Shown: positions 52,209-61,409, numbered from the stretch's first letter. The stretch is 64,000 nucleotides of DNA from Saprospiraceae bacterium (GCA_022841345.1 JALHRR010000001.1:285610-349609), one strand, 5' to 3'. A program made the numbers and translations. The notes: a model not told the origin generated them from the sequence alone.

Positions 52209-52889
52209 TCATTCCAGAATTTTCAATATTTCATCAGCTACCAATTGATTTCCCAATTTGGATAGGTGCACTCCGTCTGTGGTTAAGAGTCCCTGATGAA
52301 GATTCTGCGTGTTATATTTTGATTCATACAGCGCAAAAGCTTTACGAAGATCTACCAGACTAATTTTATATTCGGCTGCAAGTTTTCTGATCACCTCAGA
52401 GTATGCATTCAGATCTTCGTCCTGGGGATTACTGTTATTTGGTTTTTCACCGATGACTGTCGGGGTGCATACAATAGGTTTGATACCTTTGTCCATTAAC
52501 TTTTTGAGAATGGCCCGATAGAATTGTTCGTATTCTTCAATGTCAGTACCAATTCCGGAGGTTTTATGCCAGACATCATTGATACCGACATAAATCAACA
52601 CGATATCCGGATTTTTATCCAGCACATCTGAATCAATGCGCAGATGAAGATCATCAATTTTGTTTCCGCTAATACCGGAACCTATCAATTCATATTGACC
52701 AGATTTCTTTGTTTTGGATATGGCTTGATTTATGATGTCAATATACCCACCTTCATTAATACCCATTTCAGTAATAGAATCTCCGAAGAAGAGTATTTTC
52801 TTTTTTTTCTTTAGTAAATCAGAGCTAAATATCATTAGTATGGCAATAATTAATAGAAAAATACCGAATTTCAAGTGAAAGCGCATCAT
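52209..52889 (-). CDS. SGNH/GDSL hydrolase, membrane-anchored
   Basis: A 226-residue protein with an N-terminal hydrophobic signal/anchor (GIFLLIIAILMIFSSDLL), then block I FFGDSITEMG (Ser nucleophile), block II ISGNKI (Gly), block III YVGINDVWH (Asn) and block V DGVHLSKLG (Asp and His). All four SGNH residues are visible. Substrates of such esterases range from lipids to acetylated polysaccharides; the true one is unknown. It stands alone between nadE and surE. Confidence 0.92.
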   Translation of the reverse strand: MMRFHLKFGIFLLIIAILMIFSSDLLKKKKKILFFGDSITEMGINEGGYIDIINQAISKTKKSGQYELIGSGISGNKIDDLHLRIDSDVLDKNPDIVLIYVGINDVWHKTSGIGTDIEEYEQFYRAILKKLMDKGIKPIVCTPTVIGEKPNNSNPQDEDLNAYSEVIRKLAAEYKISLVDLRKAFALYESKYNTQNLHQGLLTTDGVHLSKLGNQLVADEILKILE

Positions 52890-53028
52890 TAATAATTAAT
52901 GTTTATTCAATGTAGTCAAAATATTCTGAGAAATGGAGAACTCCTGTGATAGTTTAATTCCGGGTAATACTTAAGATATTTCATTTCATTCTATCCACTT
53001 TTCTTTTCTCACACCATTTAATTCCACT

Positions 53029-53036
53029 TACCTTTG
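53029..53036 (+). promoter_or_regulatory. -7 box (TACCTTTG) of surE-lpxB
   Basis: Matches TAnnTTTG, 73 bp before the surE ATG; no TTTG at -33. Confidence 0.5.
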
Positions 53037-53109
53037 TCGCGCTATAAAAAACAGCCAGGAATTATAATTACAAGATTGTAATCGGAAACTGGTTAAACAA
53101 AAAAAGGAT

Positions 53110-53877
53110 ATGAGCAGACCATTGATATTGGTAACCAATGATGACGGACATTTTGCGCCGGGAATAAGAGCACTTGTGGAGGTGGCTTCAGAGTTGGGTG
53201 AAGTAATAATTATTGCGCCGGATTCACCGCAGTCGGGGATGGGACATGCGATTACTATTCACAATCCATTGAGAATAAATCGTGTGCAATCCTTCGGTGA
53301 TATCGAAGCTTATGAATGCAATGGAACTCCGGTGGATTGTGTGAAGCTGGCCAAGCATGTAGTTTTGAAGGACCGCAAAGTAGATTTGTGTGTGTCAGGA
53401 ATTAACCACGGGTCCAATGCCTCCATTAATATCATCTATTCGGGAACGCTTTCAGCTGCCATGGAGGCTTCGCTGGAAGGAATCAATTCTATTGGGTTTT
53501 CATTGCTGGATTATTCTTTTGACGCTGACTTTGAGCCATCCAAACCATTTGTAAGAAGGATTATGCAGTTTGTTCTGGACAATGGACTTTCACAAACCCG
53601 TCTTCTCAATGTCAATATTCCGAAACTTGCTTCCGGAGAGATTAAAGGAATGAAAGTCTGTCGTCAGGCTAATGCACGCTGGATTGAAGAATTTGTAGAA
53701 TCCACAGACCCAAGAGGCCAGAAATATTACTGGCTCACCGGACAATTTATCAATGAAGACCTGGGTTCTGATACTGATGTGCACGCTTTGGATAATGGCT
53801 ATATTTCTATTGTACCATCCGGTCATGATCTGACAAGCTATGGCGCTATGCCGGGTTTGAGTGACCTTAACGACTAA
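53110..53877 (+). CDS. surE: 5'/3'-nucleotidase SurE
   Basis: A 255-residue protein with the SurE signature LVTNDDGHFAPGIRAL (metal-binding NDD), PDSPQSGMGHAIT, CNGTPVDCVKLA and VSGINHGSNASINIIYSGTLSAAMEA. It removes phosphate from nucleoside monophosphates in the cytoplasm. It is the first of three tightly packed genes: next gene starts 5 bp later and lpxB 11 bp after that. The surE-lpxB neighbourhood is common in Bacteroidota. Confidence 0.96.
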   Translation: MSRPLILVTNDDGHFAPGIRALVEVASELGEVIIIAPDSPQSGMGHAITIHNPLRINRVQSFGDIEAYECNGTPVDCVKLAKHVVLKDRKVDLCVSGINHGSNASINIIYSGTLSAAMEASLEGINSIGFSLLDYSFDADFEPSKPFVRRIMQFVLDNGLSQTRLLNVNIPKLASGEIKGMKVCRQANARWIEEFVESTDPRGQKYYWLTGQFINEDLGSDTDVHALDNGYISIVPSGHDLTSYGAMPGLSDLND

Positions 53878-53882
53878 CCGAT

Positions 53883-54200
53883 ATGCTGCGTTTCTTTTTG
53901 GAAAAAAATTCAATTCTGAGCGGCTACATAGCCGGAATTCTGATTCCTTTTATCGGATATGCTTTGTTGCTGATGATTTTTGAGCAATTACAAAATGCAG
54001 GAATCATAACCGCTGAAGGTGAATCTACCGGATTTAGATACAGGACTAGCCTGTTGGTGGCAATCTGCCTCAACTTACTTCCTATGAATTACTACCGAAA
54101 AAAATACTTCTTTCAATCTCAGAGAGGTATGGTCTTTGCCACCATGACAGGGGTAATTGTTTGGCTGATCATCTTCGGACCTGCACTATTTTCCAAGTAG
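53883..54200 (+). CDS. Small inner-membrane protein between surE and lpxB
   Basis: A 105-residue protein with three predicted membrane segments (about 13-33, 50-62, 82-102) and the block LNLLPMNYYRKKYFFQSQRGM. I do not recognise a named family, though small proteins of this kind are often found at this locus in Bacteroidota. Its tight spacing (5 and 11 bp) to surE and lpxB says they are co-expressed and hints at a role in the envelope. Confidence 0.8.
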   Translation: MLRFFLEKNSILSGYIAGILIPFIGYALLLMIFEQLQNAGIITAEGESTGFRYRTSLLVAICLNLLPMNYYRKKYFFQSQRGMVFATMTGVIVWLIIFGPALFSK

Positions 54201-54211
54201 GGAATCAATTT

Positions 54212-55354
54212 ATGAGCAACCAAAGATTATATGTCATTGCGGGTGAAGCTTCAGGAGATCTGCATGGCAGTAATCTTGCAAAGGCATTGTTGGCAATAAA
54301 CCCGGGATTAGCAATCAGAGGTTGGGGAGGTGACCTGATGAGCGATGCTGGTGTAGATGTTGTCAAACATTATCGGGAACTGGCATTCATGGGATTTGCT
54401 GAGGTTATAAAGCATCTTCCCGAGATTTTACAAAACTTTAAAGTCTGCAAAAAGGATATTTTGGCTTTTCGACCGGATGCTGTGATCTTAATTGACTATC
54501 CCGGATTCAATATCCGAATGGCCAAATGGCTGAAAAACCAAGGCATCAAGGTTATTTATTATATAGCTCCTCAAGTCTGGGCATGGAATGCTTCAAGAGT
54601 GCACACGCTGAAGAAAGTCGTGGATCTGATGCTGGTCATACTTCCGTTTGAAAAAGAATTTTTCAGGAAATATGAAATGGAAGTGCAGTTTGTTGGCCAT
54701 CCTTTAATGGAAGCCAGAGATGCTTTTCTGAAGAGCATTGAAATGGAAATCAAAGATCAAGTATCAGAAAAAAAGACAATTGCACTCTTACCTGGTAGCC
54801 GTAAGCAAGAAATTAAAACCGTGCTTCCACTAATGCTCAGCGTATTGGGTGATTTTCCTGCAGCCAGGTTTATCATTGCCGGTGCATCCGCTCAGTCTGA
54901 TGAATTGTATGACGCCATTGTCACAACCACTACCGGACTTAGTATCGCTGATCATCCTCAAATTGAATTTGTAAAAGGAAGGACATATCATCTGCTCGCA
55001 AAAGCAGATGCAGCGCTGGTCACTTCCGGTACAGCAACACTCGAAACCGCTCTTTTTAAAGTGCCTCAGGTTGTATGTTACAAAGGAAGTTATTTATCTT
55101 ATCAGATTGCCAAACGGGTGATTCGTGTTCCCTATATTTCTCTGGTCAACCTGATTATGAATAAACCATTCATATGCGAACTGATACAGGAAGATTTAAA
55201 TCCTGAAAGAATCAAAATTGAACTGAACAGGCTACTGGATCCGACTCTCCGGAGTTACTTTGAAGAGGAATATTCTAATTTGGAAAATTTACTAAAGCAG
55301 GAAATACCGGCTTCTCAGAAAGCAGCAGCTTTTATTTTAGCCGCATTGGATTAA
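54212..55354 (+). CDS. lpxB: Lipid-A-disaccharide synthase
   Basis: The start at 54212 (MSNQRLYVIAGEASGDLHG) lies just after the previous stop codon; a frame from 54161 would overlap that gene. The 380-residue GT19 enzyme has IAGEASGDLHGS, IRGWGGDLM, AFMGFAEVIKHLP, ILIDYPGFN, YIAPQVWAW, LPGSRKQEI and the nucleotide-binding VTSGTATLETALF. It joins UDP-diacylglucosamine and lipid X, directly after LpxH. Third gene of the surE operon. Confidence 0.97.
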   Translation: MSNQRLYVIAGEASGDLHGSNLAKALLAINPGLAIRGWGGDLMSDAGVDVVKHYRELAFMGFAEVIKHLPEILQNFKVCKKDILAFRPDAVILIDYPGFNIRMAKWLKNQGIKVIYYIAPQVWAWNASRVHTLKKVVDLMLVILPFEKEFFRKYEMEVQFVGHPLMEARDAFLKSIEMEIKDQVSEKKTIALLPGSRKQEIKTVLPLMLSVLGDFPAARFIIAGASAQSDELYDAIVTTTTGLSIADHPQIEFVKGRTYHLLAKADAALVTSGTATLETALFKVPQVVCYKGSYLSYQIAKRVIRVPYISLVNLIMNKPFICELIQEDLNPERIKIELNRLLDPTLRSYFEEEYSNLENLLKQEIPASQKAAAFILAALD

Positions 55355-55510
55355 TTATAAGTGTGTTTGTCAGAACTGCTACCAAGCATTTTATTTGATC
55401 TGGTTTTCCATAATGAATTTGATTAATTAATCATGATTGCACTCAAAATCATAGTAGTTTTAGTGTTTTATCCGAAAAAATTCGATCTTTGATAAAACAC
55501 ATTTAACAGT

Positions 55511-57106
55511 ATGAAATTTTCTCAATACATAGTACTAATATTTTCCACTCTTACTTTTTTTGTAAATTCTGAGGCACAAACTCCGCAATTGGTACTGGAT
55601 ATTAATCCCGGAGCGGGTGATGGATTGAATCAATTCAATAAATCATTTGCAAAAATAGGTGAGACGGTATTCTTCACTGCGAATGATGGCATTCTTGGAG
55701 CGGAGTTGTACAAAGAATTCAACGGGAGTGTTTCATTAGTCAGGGATATAAATCCGGGAGCTGCGGGATCTATCCCATTCATCCTGGCTGTGTATAAGGA
55801 TAAGGTTTATTTTAATGCAAATGATGGCGTACATGGTCCCGAATTGTGGGTCAGCGATGGCACTGAAGAAGGCACAACCCTGTTTTACGAAAGTGTTGCA
55901 GGCCCTACCGGTCATGGTTTTGTCAAGGCAATTGTTGGTATGAACAACCTTCTATACTTTGCCGGGACATCGCAATTATATATGACCAATGGATCTCCGG
56001 ATGATGTAAAAAGAATAACATGTCCCCATGAAATGGAATTATCCGATGCGGACGGAGGTACATACCAGCGAATGATCCCTTATGAAAGCGGTATTGCGTA
56101 CGCGGCAAAATCTGCTGACAGTGTATATGTTTTTAAAACTTCAGGTCCTCAGGGGATAGGAGTGGGGGTTACCAGGGTTCGGAAATCGACTTTTTTCAGC
56201 GGAATCCAGGGAATGGCAAGTGTAAATGAGCGGATCGTATTTGTTTTAGATGACTTTACTGAGAAAATACTCTATTCCACCACAGGTAATGCACAAAGTG
56301 TCGCTTCCAAATATAGCAGTCCTGCAGGAAACGATTTACCTGTATTCAGGTTTATTCCATTCAATGATGATATGGTGTTACTTATGACTCCATCCAGACT
56401 CTATGGAATTAATGGAATCTCTACTCAAACTGTCAATTTAGGGGCATTTAATACTTCTTTTACTCAGGGAGTTCCCTTCCCCTCTGCCACCCTGGGCAGC
56501 AAAGCATATTTTAGCATATCGTCTTTTGGTGATATTCTCATTTACGAAACCAATGGCACACTTGCCGGGACTAAAGAGTATTATAATAGTCCGGACATTA
56601 CATTCGGAGAGATGGTGTCGTATGGAGGATCAATTTTTTATACCACGGGCATCAATAATAATTTTGTGCCTAAAATTTACCAGTTTGAGAGTGGTGACAT
56701 CAACCCCAAAATTGTTCATTCCTATACTGCAAATTCTACCAATGGCCCTTCTATTCAGATATTAGGTTTTAAAGGCAATCAGATGTATTTCTCCAGCAAT
56801 CTCGGTGCTGCAGGCAGAGAGCTCTATAAAATTCAGGTGGACGTAAATACCGGAAGCAATGAAGCTTTGCTTAATACTGCATCATACACACTCCATTCTG
56901 CAGGTTCCCTCACATTTCAAATTCAAAATGCGGAAGCAAATGATTTATTAGAGCTAAAGATGTATGATTTGCAGGGGAAATTGTTTTGGTCTCAGCAAGT
57001 TCATGGAAATAATTCCTTCCAAGTACCTGATATTCAAGGTGTATTTCTATTACATGTGCATGGATCAGAAGGTGAGAAATCTTTTAAGGTGTCGGTGTGG
57101 AGGTGA
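55511..57106 (+). CDS. Secreted protein with ELWxxDGT-type repeats and T9SS-like C-terminus
   Basis: A 531-residue protein with a signal peptide (MKFSQYIVLIFSTLTFFVNS). The N-terminal region has repeated blade-like units with GxELYK/ELWVSDGTEEGT and FFTANDG, FNANDGVHG, the ELWxxDGT beta-propeller repeat often found in secreted Bacteroidota proteins. The last about 80 residues (SLTFQIQNAEANDLLELKMYDLQGKLFW, ending SFKVSVWR) resemble a T9SS type A sorting domain although the PNP start motif is not clear. Its stop codon is overlapped by the first repeat word of the A6 region. Confidence 0.83.
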   Translation: MKFSQYIVLIFSTLTFFVNSEAQTPQLVLDINPGAGDGLNQFNKSFAKIGETVFFTANDGILGAELYKEFNGSVSLVRDINPGAAGSIPFILAVYKDKVYFNANDGVHGPELWVSDGTEEGTTLFYESVAGPTGHGFVKAIVGMNNLLYFAGTSQLYMTNGSPDDVKRITCPHEMELSDADGGTYQRMIPYESGIAYAAKSADSVYVFKTSGPQGIGVGVTRVRKSTFFSGIQGMASVNERIVFVLDDFTEKILYSTTGNAQSVASKYSSPAGNDLPVFRFIPFNDDMVLLMTPSRLYGINGISTQTVNLGAFNTSFTQGVPFPSATLGSKAYFSISSFGDILIYETNGTLAGTKEYYNSPDITFGEMVSYGGSIFYTTGINNNFVPKIYQFESGDINPKIVHSYTANSTNGPSIQILGFKGNQMYFSSNLGAAGRELYKIQVDVNTGSNEALLNTASYTLHSAGSLTFQIQNAEANDLLELKMYDLQGKLFWSQQVHGNNSFQVPDIQGVFLLHVHGSEGEKSFKVSVWR

Positions 57107-57262
57107 CGCAATGTCTCACAGGCTTTCGTCGTTGAACGGGTGACATCTTTCTTCGCTACGCTTGCAAGGTGAGGTCGAGGTTCGCTTTGCTCACTGCGCC
57201 CCAGGCATCCTTTGCTTGGGGCAAATGGTGACATCTTTGCCATCTTCGATGACTAAGGTGAC
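57104..57262 (+). repeat. Diverged hairpin region A6 (GGTGACATC words)
   Basis: The words GTGACG/GTGACATC occur at about 57103, 57130, 57228 and 57258, recalling the GTGATGT linker. Hairpins between them: GCCCCA/TGGGGC (57198-57203, 57217-57222) and CATC-TTC-GATG (57241-57251). The first word overlaps the T9SS gene stop codon. Probably an old or variant array of the same family. Confidence 0.6.
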
Positions 57263-57298
57263 GTTTTCGCGTGACACAAAAACCCATTTTTCCGGGTC

Positions 57299-57318
57299 GG
57301 GCGAATCACGATTCGCCC
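57299..57318. repeat. Near-perfect 20-bp palindrome
   Basis: GGGCGAATC-AC-GATTCGCCC, 9-bp arms with a 2-bp centre. From memory, GGGCGAAT palindromes are spread between genes in many Bacteroidota and cyanobacteria. Confidence 0.7.
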
Positions 57319-57363
57319 CAACAAAGGCTGATCTTTTTTGAATTGCCAATAGCCCATTGATCC

Positions 57364-57617
57364 GGCTGTTTATGTAGAGACGAAAACACGCAATCCATTG
57401 CGTCTCTACAACGGAATTATGATTGAATAATATAAAAATTACTAAAACGCTTCAATGCTCAATATAGCTATTATTGCTAACAGGCTGTTTCAATCGTAAT
57501 CGCGAGGTTCGTGCCTCACTGCGCGACCTGGGGATCGTAAATCGTAAATGGCTGTTAATTCGGCTGTTTAATTGGCTGTTCAACTTTCAATTTTCAATTT
57601 TCAACTTTCAACTCGGC
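57364..57617 (+). repeat. GGCTGTT-punctuated array B3, running up to the topA stop codon
   Basis: GGCTGTT at 57364, 57483, 57550, 57562 and 57574. Modules include the palindrome GTAGAGACG/CGTCTCTAC (57374-57382, 57401-57409) with inner GCAAT-CC-ATTGC, and 7-bp repeats (ATCGTAA twice; CTTTCAA and TTTTCAA from 57583). The last heptads end at the topA stop codon (57618). The 57107-57617 gap holds no gene. Confidence 0.85.
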
Positions 57618-60203
57618 TCACCTCTTCACTGTCTTCTTCGCCGCCGGCTTCTTAGCAGCTGATTTGGTTGCCGGTTTTTTAGCAGCTTTTTTGGCAAATG
57701 CATCCGGAATCTCCACTTCGATCATTTTCTTGACCTCATCTAATGTGATGGTTGCAGCATCCTCATTGGTATATTTGCTGCCATCTGCTTTCTTGCCGAT
57801 TTTGACCATCTTCTTGCCAAAACGGATGAATGGACCCCAACGACCATTTTCAATGACAATCTTTTCTTCCGGCCACTGCTGAATATACTTGGTTAGTTCT
57901 TTCGCTATTTTCGCTTCGATTAGCTCAATAGCCTGCGCTTCTGTGATAGTATCCAAAGGGAATCTCACAGGTACATTGATATATAAATCACCATATTTCA
58001 GGAATGGACCGAATCTTCCTTTACCTTTTGTAACAGGTGTACCCTTGTACATGATAAATGGCGCATCGGCTTCAATCTTTTCTTTTATGAGGATGATGGC
58101 TGTTTCCAGCACTACACTCATTGGATCGAGTCCGCGAGGCAGGGAAACAAACATTTCCTTGTACTTGATATATGGGCCGAATCTTCCTGAATGTACCGAT
58201 ACTTCATGATCTTCATACTGACCCAGAGTCTTCGGCAATTCAAACAATTTCAACGCCTCATTCAATTCTATGCTTTCAAGGGATTGACCCGGTTTAAGAT
58301 TCGCGAATTTTGGAGATTCATCCTCGGCCAGCTCATCCCTTTTTCCGATTTGAACAATGGGTTTTCCAAATCTGGAGATCCTCACGATTACAGTTCTGCC
58401 GCTTTCAGGGTCTGTTCCCAGTTCTCTTTCACCGGATGCACGCTCAGCTTCCTGCATGGTTTTTTGAACCAATTCATGGAAAGGGAAATAGAAATCCTTG
58501 AGCATTTTGTTCCACTGATTCTGACCTGCTGCGATTTTATCAAACTGCTTTTCAATATCTGCAGTGAAGTGATAATCCATGATCTGATCAAAATGGCTGT
58601 CCAAAAAGTCAGTCACAACCATACCCATATCAGTAGGGAAAAGTCTGTTCTTCACAGCTCCGGTCATTTCTGATTCAGAACGAACAGTGATTTTACCATC
58701 CTTCAGACTCAGAATTTCAAACTTTCTTTCGACACCATCTCTGCTGTCGCGGATTACATATCCTCTTTCTTCCTCCATGATTTTGGTAATCGTGGGAGCA
58801 TATGTAGAAGGACGGCCGATGCCCAGTTCTTCCAGTTTTTTGACCAATCCGGCTTCTGTATATCTGGCCGGAGCTCTGGTGAATTTCTGAGTCGCCAGCA
58901 TTTCATTCAGCTTGAGAGCCATTCCTTTGTTCAAGGGCGGCAATACGCCTGCTGCTTCATCGTCTTCATCATCATCGCTGGACTCCAGATACACTTTCAG
59001 GAATCCATCGAATTTCATTACCTCGCCTTCAGCAATCAATTCTTCTGATCTCGTGGAAATATTGATATGCACTATGGTGCGTTCCAGTTCAGCATCTGAC
59101 ATCTGAGAAGCAATAGTACGCTTCCAGATCAATTCATACAGGCGCTCCATATCTCTGTCGGCCTGGATGTTTTTGTTCTCAATATAGGTAGGACGAATAG
59201 CTTCATGCGCCTCTTGTGCAGATTCAGATTTGGTTTTGAAGCGGCGAACATGCAAATATTTTGCACCATATTCCTGCTGAATCTGATTGCTGATAGACTG
59301 CAATGCGACCTCAGAGATACTTGTGGAATCCGTTCTCATATATGTGATAAATCCCTGCTCATATAATTTCTGAGCAGCAGACATCGTACGGTTCACACTG
59401 AAACCAAGTTTTCTGCTGGCTTCCTGTTGAAGGGTAGAAGTCGTAAACGGAGGTGCAGGCTTGCGATACGCAGGTTTGACCTCGATATCATTGATCTTAT
59501 AATTTGCAGGAATACAACTTTCCAGAAACTGGTTTGCGTCACCTTTAAGGGGTAAATCTTTCTTCAGTTCTGCCTGAAGCATTACTGTTTTACCGGAATC
59601 ATTCAGTACCGGAAAGTCTGCAGTAACCTTGAAATATGGACGGGTTTCGAAGCCTGTGATTTCTCTTTCACGCTCCACTACCAGCTTTACTGATACTGAC
59701 TGTACTCTACCTGCAGAAAGCTTGCCTTTAATTTTTCTCCAAAGAAGTTCTGATAATTCAAAACCAACCAGTCTGTCGAGGATACGCCTTGCCTGCTGTG
59801 CATTTACCAGATCGACATTGACTTTTCTGGGATTATTGACCGCCTTTAGAATGGCGGGTTTTGTGATCTCAGTGAATACGATCCTTTTAGTCTGATGTAC
59901 ATCAAGACCCAAAACCTCACATAAGTGCCAGGAAATGGCTTCCCCTTCACGGTCCTCATCCGTCGCGAGCCAGACTTCATCTACCTTTTTGACAATATCT
60001 TTTAGTTCTTTGACTACTCTGGTTTTTTCCGGAGAGACGATATAGCGGGGTTTGAAGTCATTCTCGACATCTACGGCATTGTTGCCTTTGTCCAGATCAC
60101 GGACGTGCCCATAGCTGGATTTGACAGTGAAGTCTTTACCCAGAATTTTCTCTATTGTCTTGGCTTTGGCGGGGGATTCAACGATCAGTAATTTTTTCGA
60201 CAT
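57618..60203 (-). CDS. topA: DNA topoisomerase I (type IA)
   Basis: An 861-residue enzyme. TOPRIM domain at the N-terminus (KKLLIVESPAKAKTIEKILG; WLATDEDREGEAISWHL); the catalytic core with active-site Tyr in QGFITYMRTDSTSIS; then zinc-free C-terminal repeats (PESGRTVIVRISRFGKPIVQIG; GRFGPYIKYKE; GRFGPFLKYGD; GRWGPFIRFGKKM). A Lys/Ala/Pro tail (about 835-861) probably aids DNA binding. It relaxes negative supercoils. A -7 box lies about 82 bp upstream. The GGCTGTT array B3 meets its stop codon. Confidence 0.96.
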   Translation of the reverse strand: MSKKLLIVESPAKAKTIEKILGKDFTVKSSYGHVRDLDKGNNAVDVENDFKPRYIVSPEKTRVVKELKDIVKKVDEVWLATDEDREGEAISWHLCEVLGLDVHQTKRIVFTEITKPAILKAVNNPRKVNVDLVNAQQARRILDRLVGFELSELLWRKIKGKLSAGRVQSVSVKLVVEREREITGFETRPYFKVTADFPVLNDSGKTVMLQAELKKDLPLKGDANQFLESCIPANYKINDIEVKPAYRKPAPPFTTSTLQQEASRKLGFSVNRTMSAAQKLYEQGFITYMRTDSTSISEVALQSISNQIQQEYGAKYLHVRRFKTKSESAQEAHEAIRPTYIENKNIQADRDMERLYELIWKRTIASQMSDAELERTIVHINISTRSEELIAEGEVMKFDGFLKVYLESSDDDEDDEAAGVLPPLNKGMALKLNEMLATQKFTRAPARYTEAGLVKKLEELGIGRPSTYAPTITKIMEEERGYVIRDSRDGVERKFEILSLKDGKITVRSESEMTGAVKNRLFPTDMGMVVTDFLDSHFDQIMDYHFTADIEKQFDKIAAGQNQWNKMLKDFYFPFHELVQKTMQEAERASGERELGTDPESGRTVIVRISRFGKPIVQIGKRDELAEDESPKFANLKPGQSLESIELNEALKLFELPKTLGQYEDHEVSVHSGRFGPYIKYKEMFVSLPRGLDPMSVVLETAIILIKEKIEADAPFIMYKGTPVTKGKGRFGPFLKYGDLYINVPVRFPLDTITEAQAIELIEAKIAKELTKYIQQWPEEKIVIENGRWGPFIRFGKKMVKIGKKADGSKYTNEDAATITLDEVKKMIEVEIPDAFAKKAAKKPATKSAAKKPAAKKTVKR

Positions 60204-60284
60204 AAGCTTTTTTAATGGTTTGTATCGTGCAATACGAGCCTGGAAATATCCAATTATGTTGCCCCTTTATTGCTTTCTACGGCG

Positions 60285-60292
60285 CAAAAGTA
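60285..60292 (-). promoter_or_regulatory. -7 box (TACTTTTG) of topA
   Basis: Minus-strand match to TAnnTTTG, 82 bp before the topA ATG; no TTTG at the -33 position. Confidence 0.5.
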
Positions 60293-60417
60293 TCAAAATT
60301 TTATTTAGGAGTGTTTTTATTGACCTTGCAAATGGTTGGAGGGGGAGTTTGGTGGATAGCTGGCGGGTAGTTTTTGACGGTTTTGTGCAACTGTTGAAGA
60401 GGATGACTCGTAAGCAG

Positions 60418-60555
60418 GTGATGTTTTTCTGCGCCTGCGGCTGGAAAAGTGATGTTTCTTCATGGCTACGCCATAAAGAAGTGATGTCTTTGTTCTATTT
60501 TCGGCTATGCCTCAATAGAACAAAGGTGATGTGTGAGCGGAGCTCACGGTTGGGT
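60418..60555 (+). repeat. Hairpin array A4 (GTGATGT-linked)
   Basis: Linkers at 60418, 60449, 60481 and 60526. Unit 1, TTTTC/GAAAA with inner GCC-TGC-GGC, is identical to unit 1 of A1. Unit 2 is TTCTT/AAGAA (60456-60460, 60476-60480) enclosing ATGGC-TAC-GCCAT. Unit 3 is the perfect 12-bp CTTTGTTCTATT/AATAGAACAAAG stem (60488-60499, 60514-60525) also found in A3. The cap is GTGAGC-GGA-GCTCAC (60533-60547). It faces A5 across a 140-bp GT/CA-rich core. Confidence 0.92.
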
Positions 60556-60694
60556 GCATAGTTTGAGTTGGGGTTGGTGTGAGTGAAGAGTTCAGGTATA
60601 AGAAGAAATCACTACTCAACACTGTAAACGGTTTCAAATTCCACTCCCAAACAAACCCAAACCCTCATCCCACACAGACTCACACTCTCGACTT

Positions 60695-60864
60695 ACCACT
60701 CAACCGCAAGCTCCGCTTGCACATCACCTTTTTGTTTTCAAAGCGAAGCTGAAGAAAACAAAACATCACCTTCCGAGACGTAGCCGAAGGAAGACACTTG
60801 TAGCGAGTGAACGAAGTGAACCTCGCTATCACCCCGGCGTAGCGAAGCGCAGCCGGGACATCAC
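60695..60864 (-). repeat. Hairpin array A5, inverted partner of A4
   Basis: On the minus strand: cap GCAAGC/GCTTGC (60706-60720); linkers at 60721, 60763 and 60858, with two decayed ones near 60794 and 60828. Units: CTTTTTGTTTTC stem with its right arm shortened by three bases (60728-60762), CTTCC/GGAAG (60770-60774, 60789-60793), TAGCGAG/CTCGCTA (60801-60807, 60822-60828), CCCGGC/GCCGGG (60833-60838, 60852-60857). The 60204-60932 gap contains the topA promoter, A4, core and A5, and no gene. Confidence 0.9.
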
Positions 60865-60932
60865 CTTTATACGAATCAGCCAATTCAAATACGAGCACTT
60901 CTAATCGCGGGTGTTGGTGTCATTTTAATAAA

Positions 60933-61409
60933 TTAGTTAGTGTTCACCTTCGCCTGCAAGACAGATTTTCGCATCTTCCGCACCTGTGCAAGGCTGAAGC
61001 CTATGCTGTCACTTGCTTTCGCCATTATTACAATGGAGTCAAGATGAATTAGGTGCCTGAAATTATACACGCTTTTTCCTGATTCATCCTTTTTTTCATA
61101 GATAAATCCATGCTCATTTTCTTCAATCAATGTTAGGAAGTCAGCATCTGAGCGGACCCCATGCCTGATGTTTTCCAACACATTAATTGTAGTATCAGTC
61201 GGAGCAGAAAGGATTAATAATTGGAGATAATATCCGTTGGTTTTAATCTCTATGTCCTTTGTGACTATGAGATCCATTTCCATGATTTTGGCATTATGAG
61301 GGACTGACATTTCGAGGGGAAGACCGTAGGGGTGTAATGAAATAGTTTTCTCCATCTGACAAGCAGCGAAGCAAGAAAAGTATATCAGTACAACTGGGAG
61401 ATATCTCAT
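60933..61409 (-). CDS. Lipoprotein, unknown function
   Basis: The start at 61409 (MRYLPVVLIYFSCFAAC) gives a lipoprotein signal with the lipobox Cys; a frame six codons longer is possible. The 158-residue protein has a mixed alpha/beta mature part (ITLSAPTDTT-like LLILSAPTDTTINVLENI; FLTLIEENEHGFIYEKKDESGK; YNFRHLIHLDSIVIMA). I do not recognise a family. It stands between repeat regions on both sides. Confidence 0.72.
   Translation of the reverse strand: MRYLPVVLIYFSCFAACQMEKTISLHPYGLPLEMSVPHNAKIMEMDLIVTKDIEIKTNGYYLQLLILSAPTDTTINVLENIRHGVRSDADFLTLIEENEHGFIYEKKDESGKSVYNFRHLIHLDSIVIMAKASDSIGFSLAQVRKMRKSVLQAKVNTN

Noticed and set aside
60361..60561. Open frames across arrays A4 and A5
   Set aside because: They follow from lack of stops in GC-rich repeats and share sequence only with other arrays.
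13499..60864. Integron attC sites
   Set aside because: Hairpin-based, but no integrase, no cassette genes between hairpins, and no attC core site sequences.
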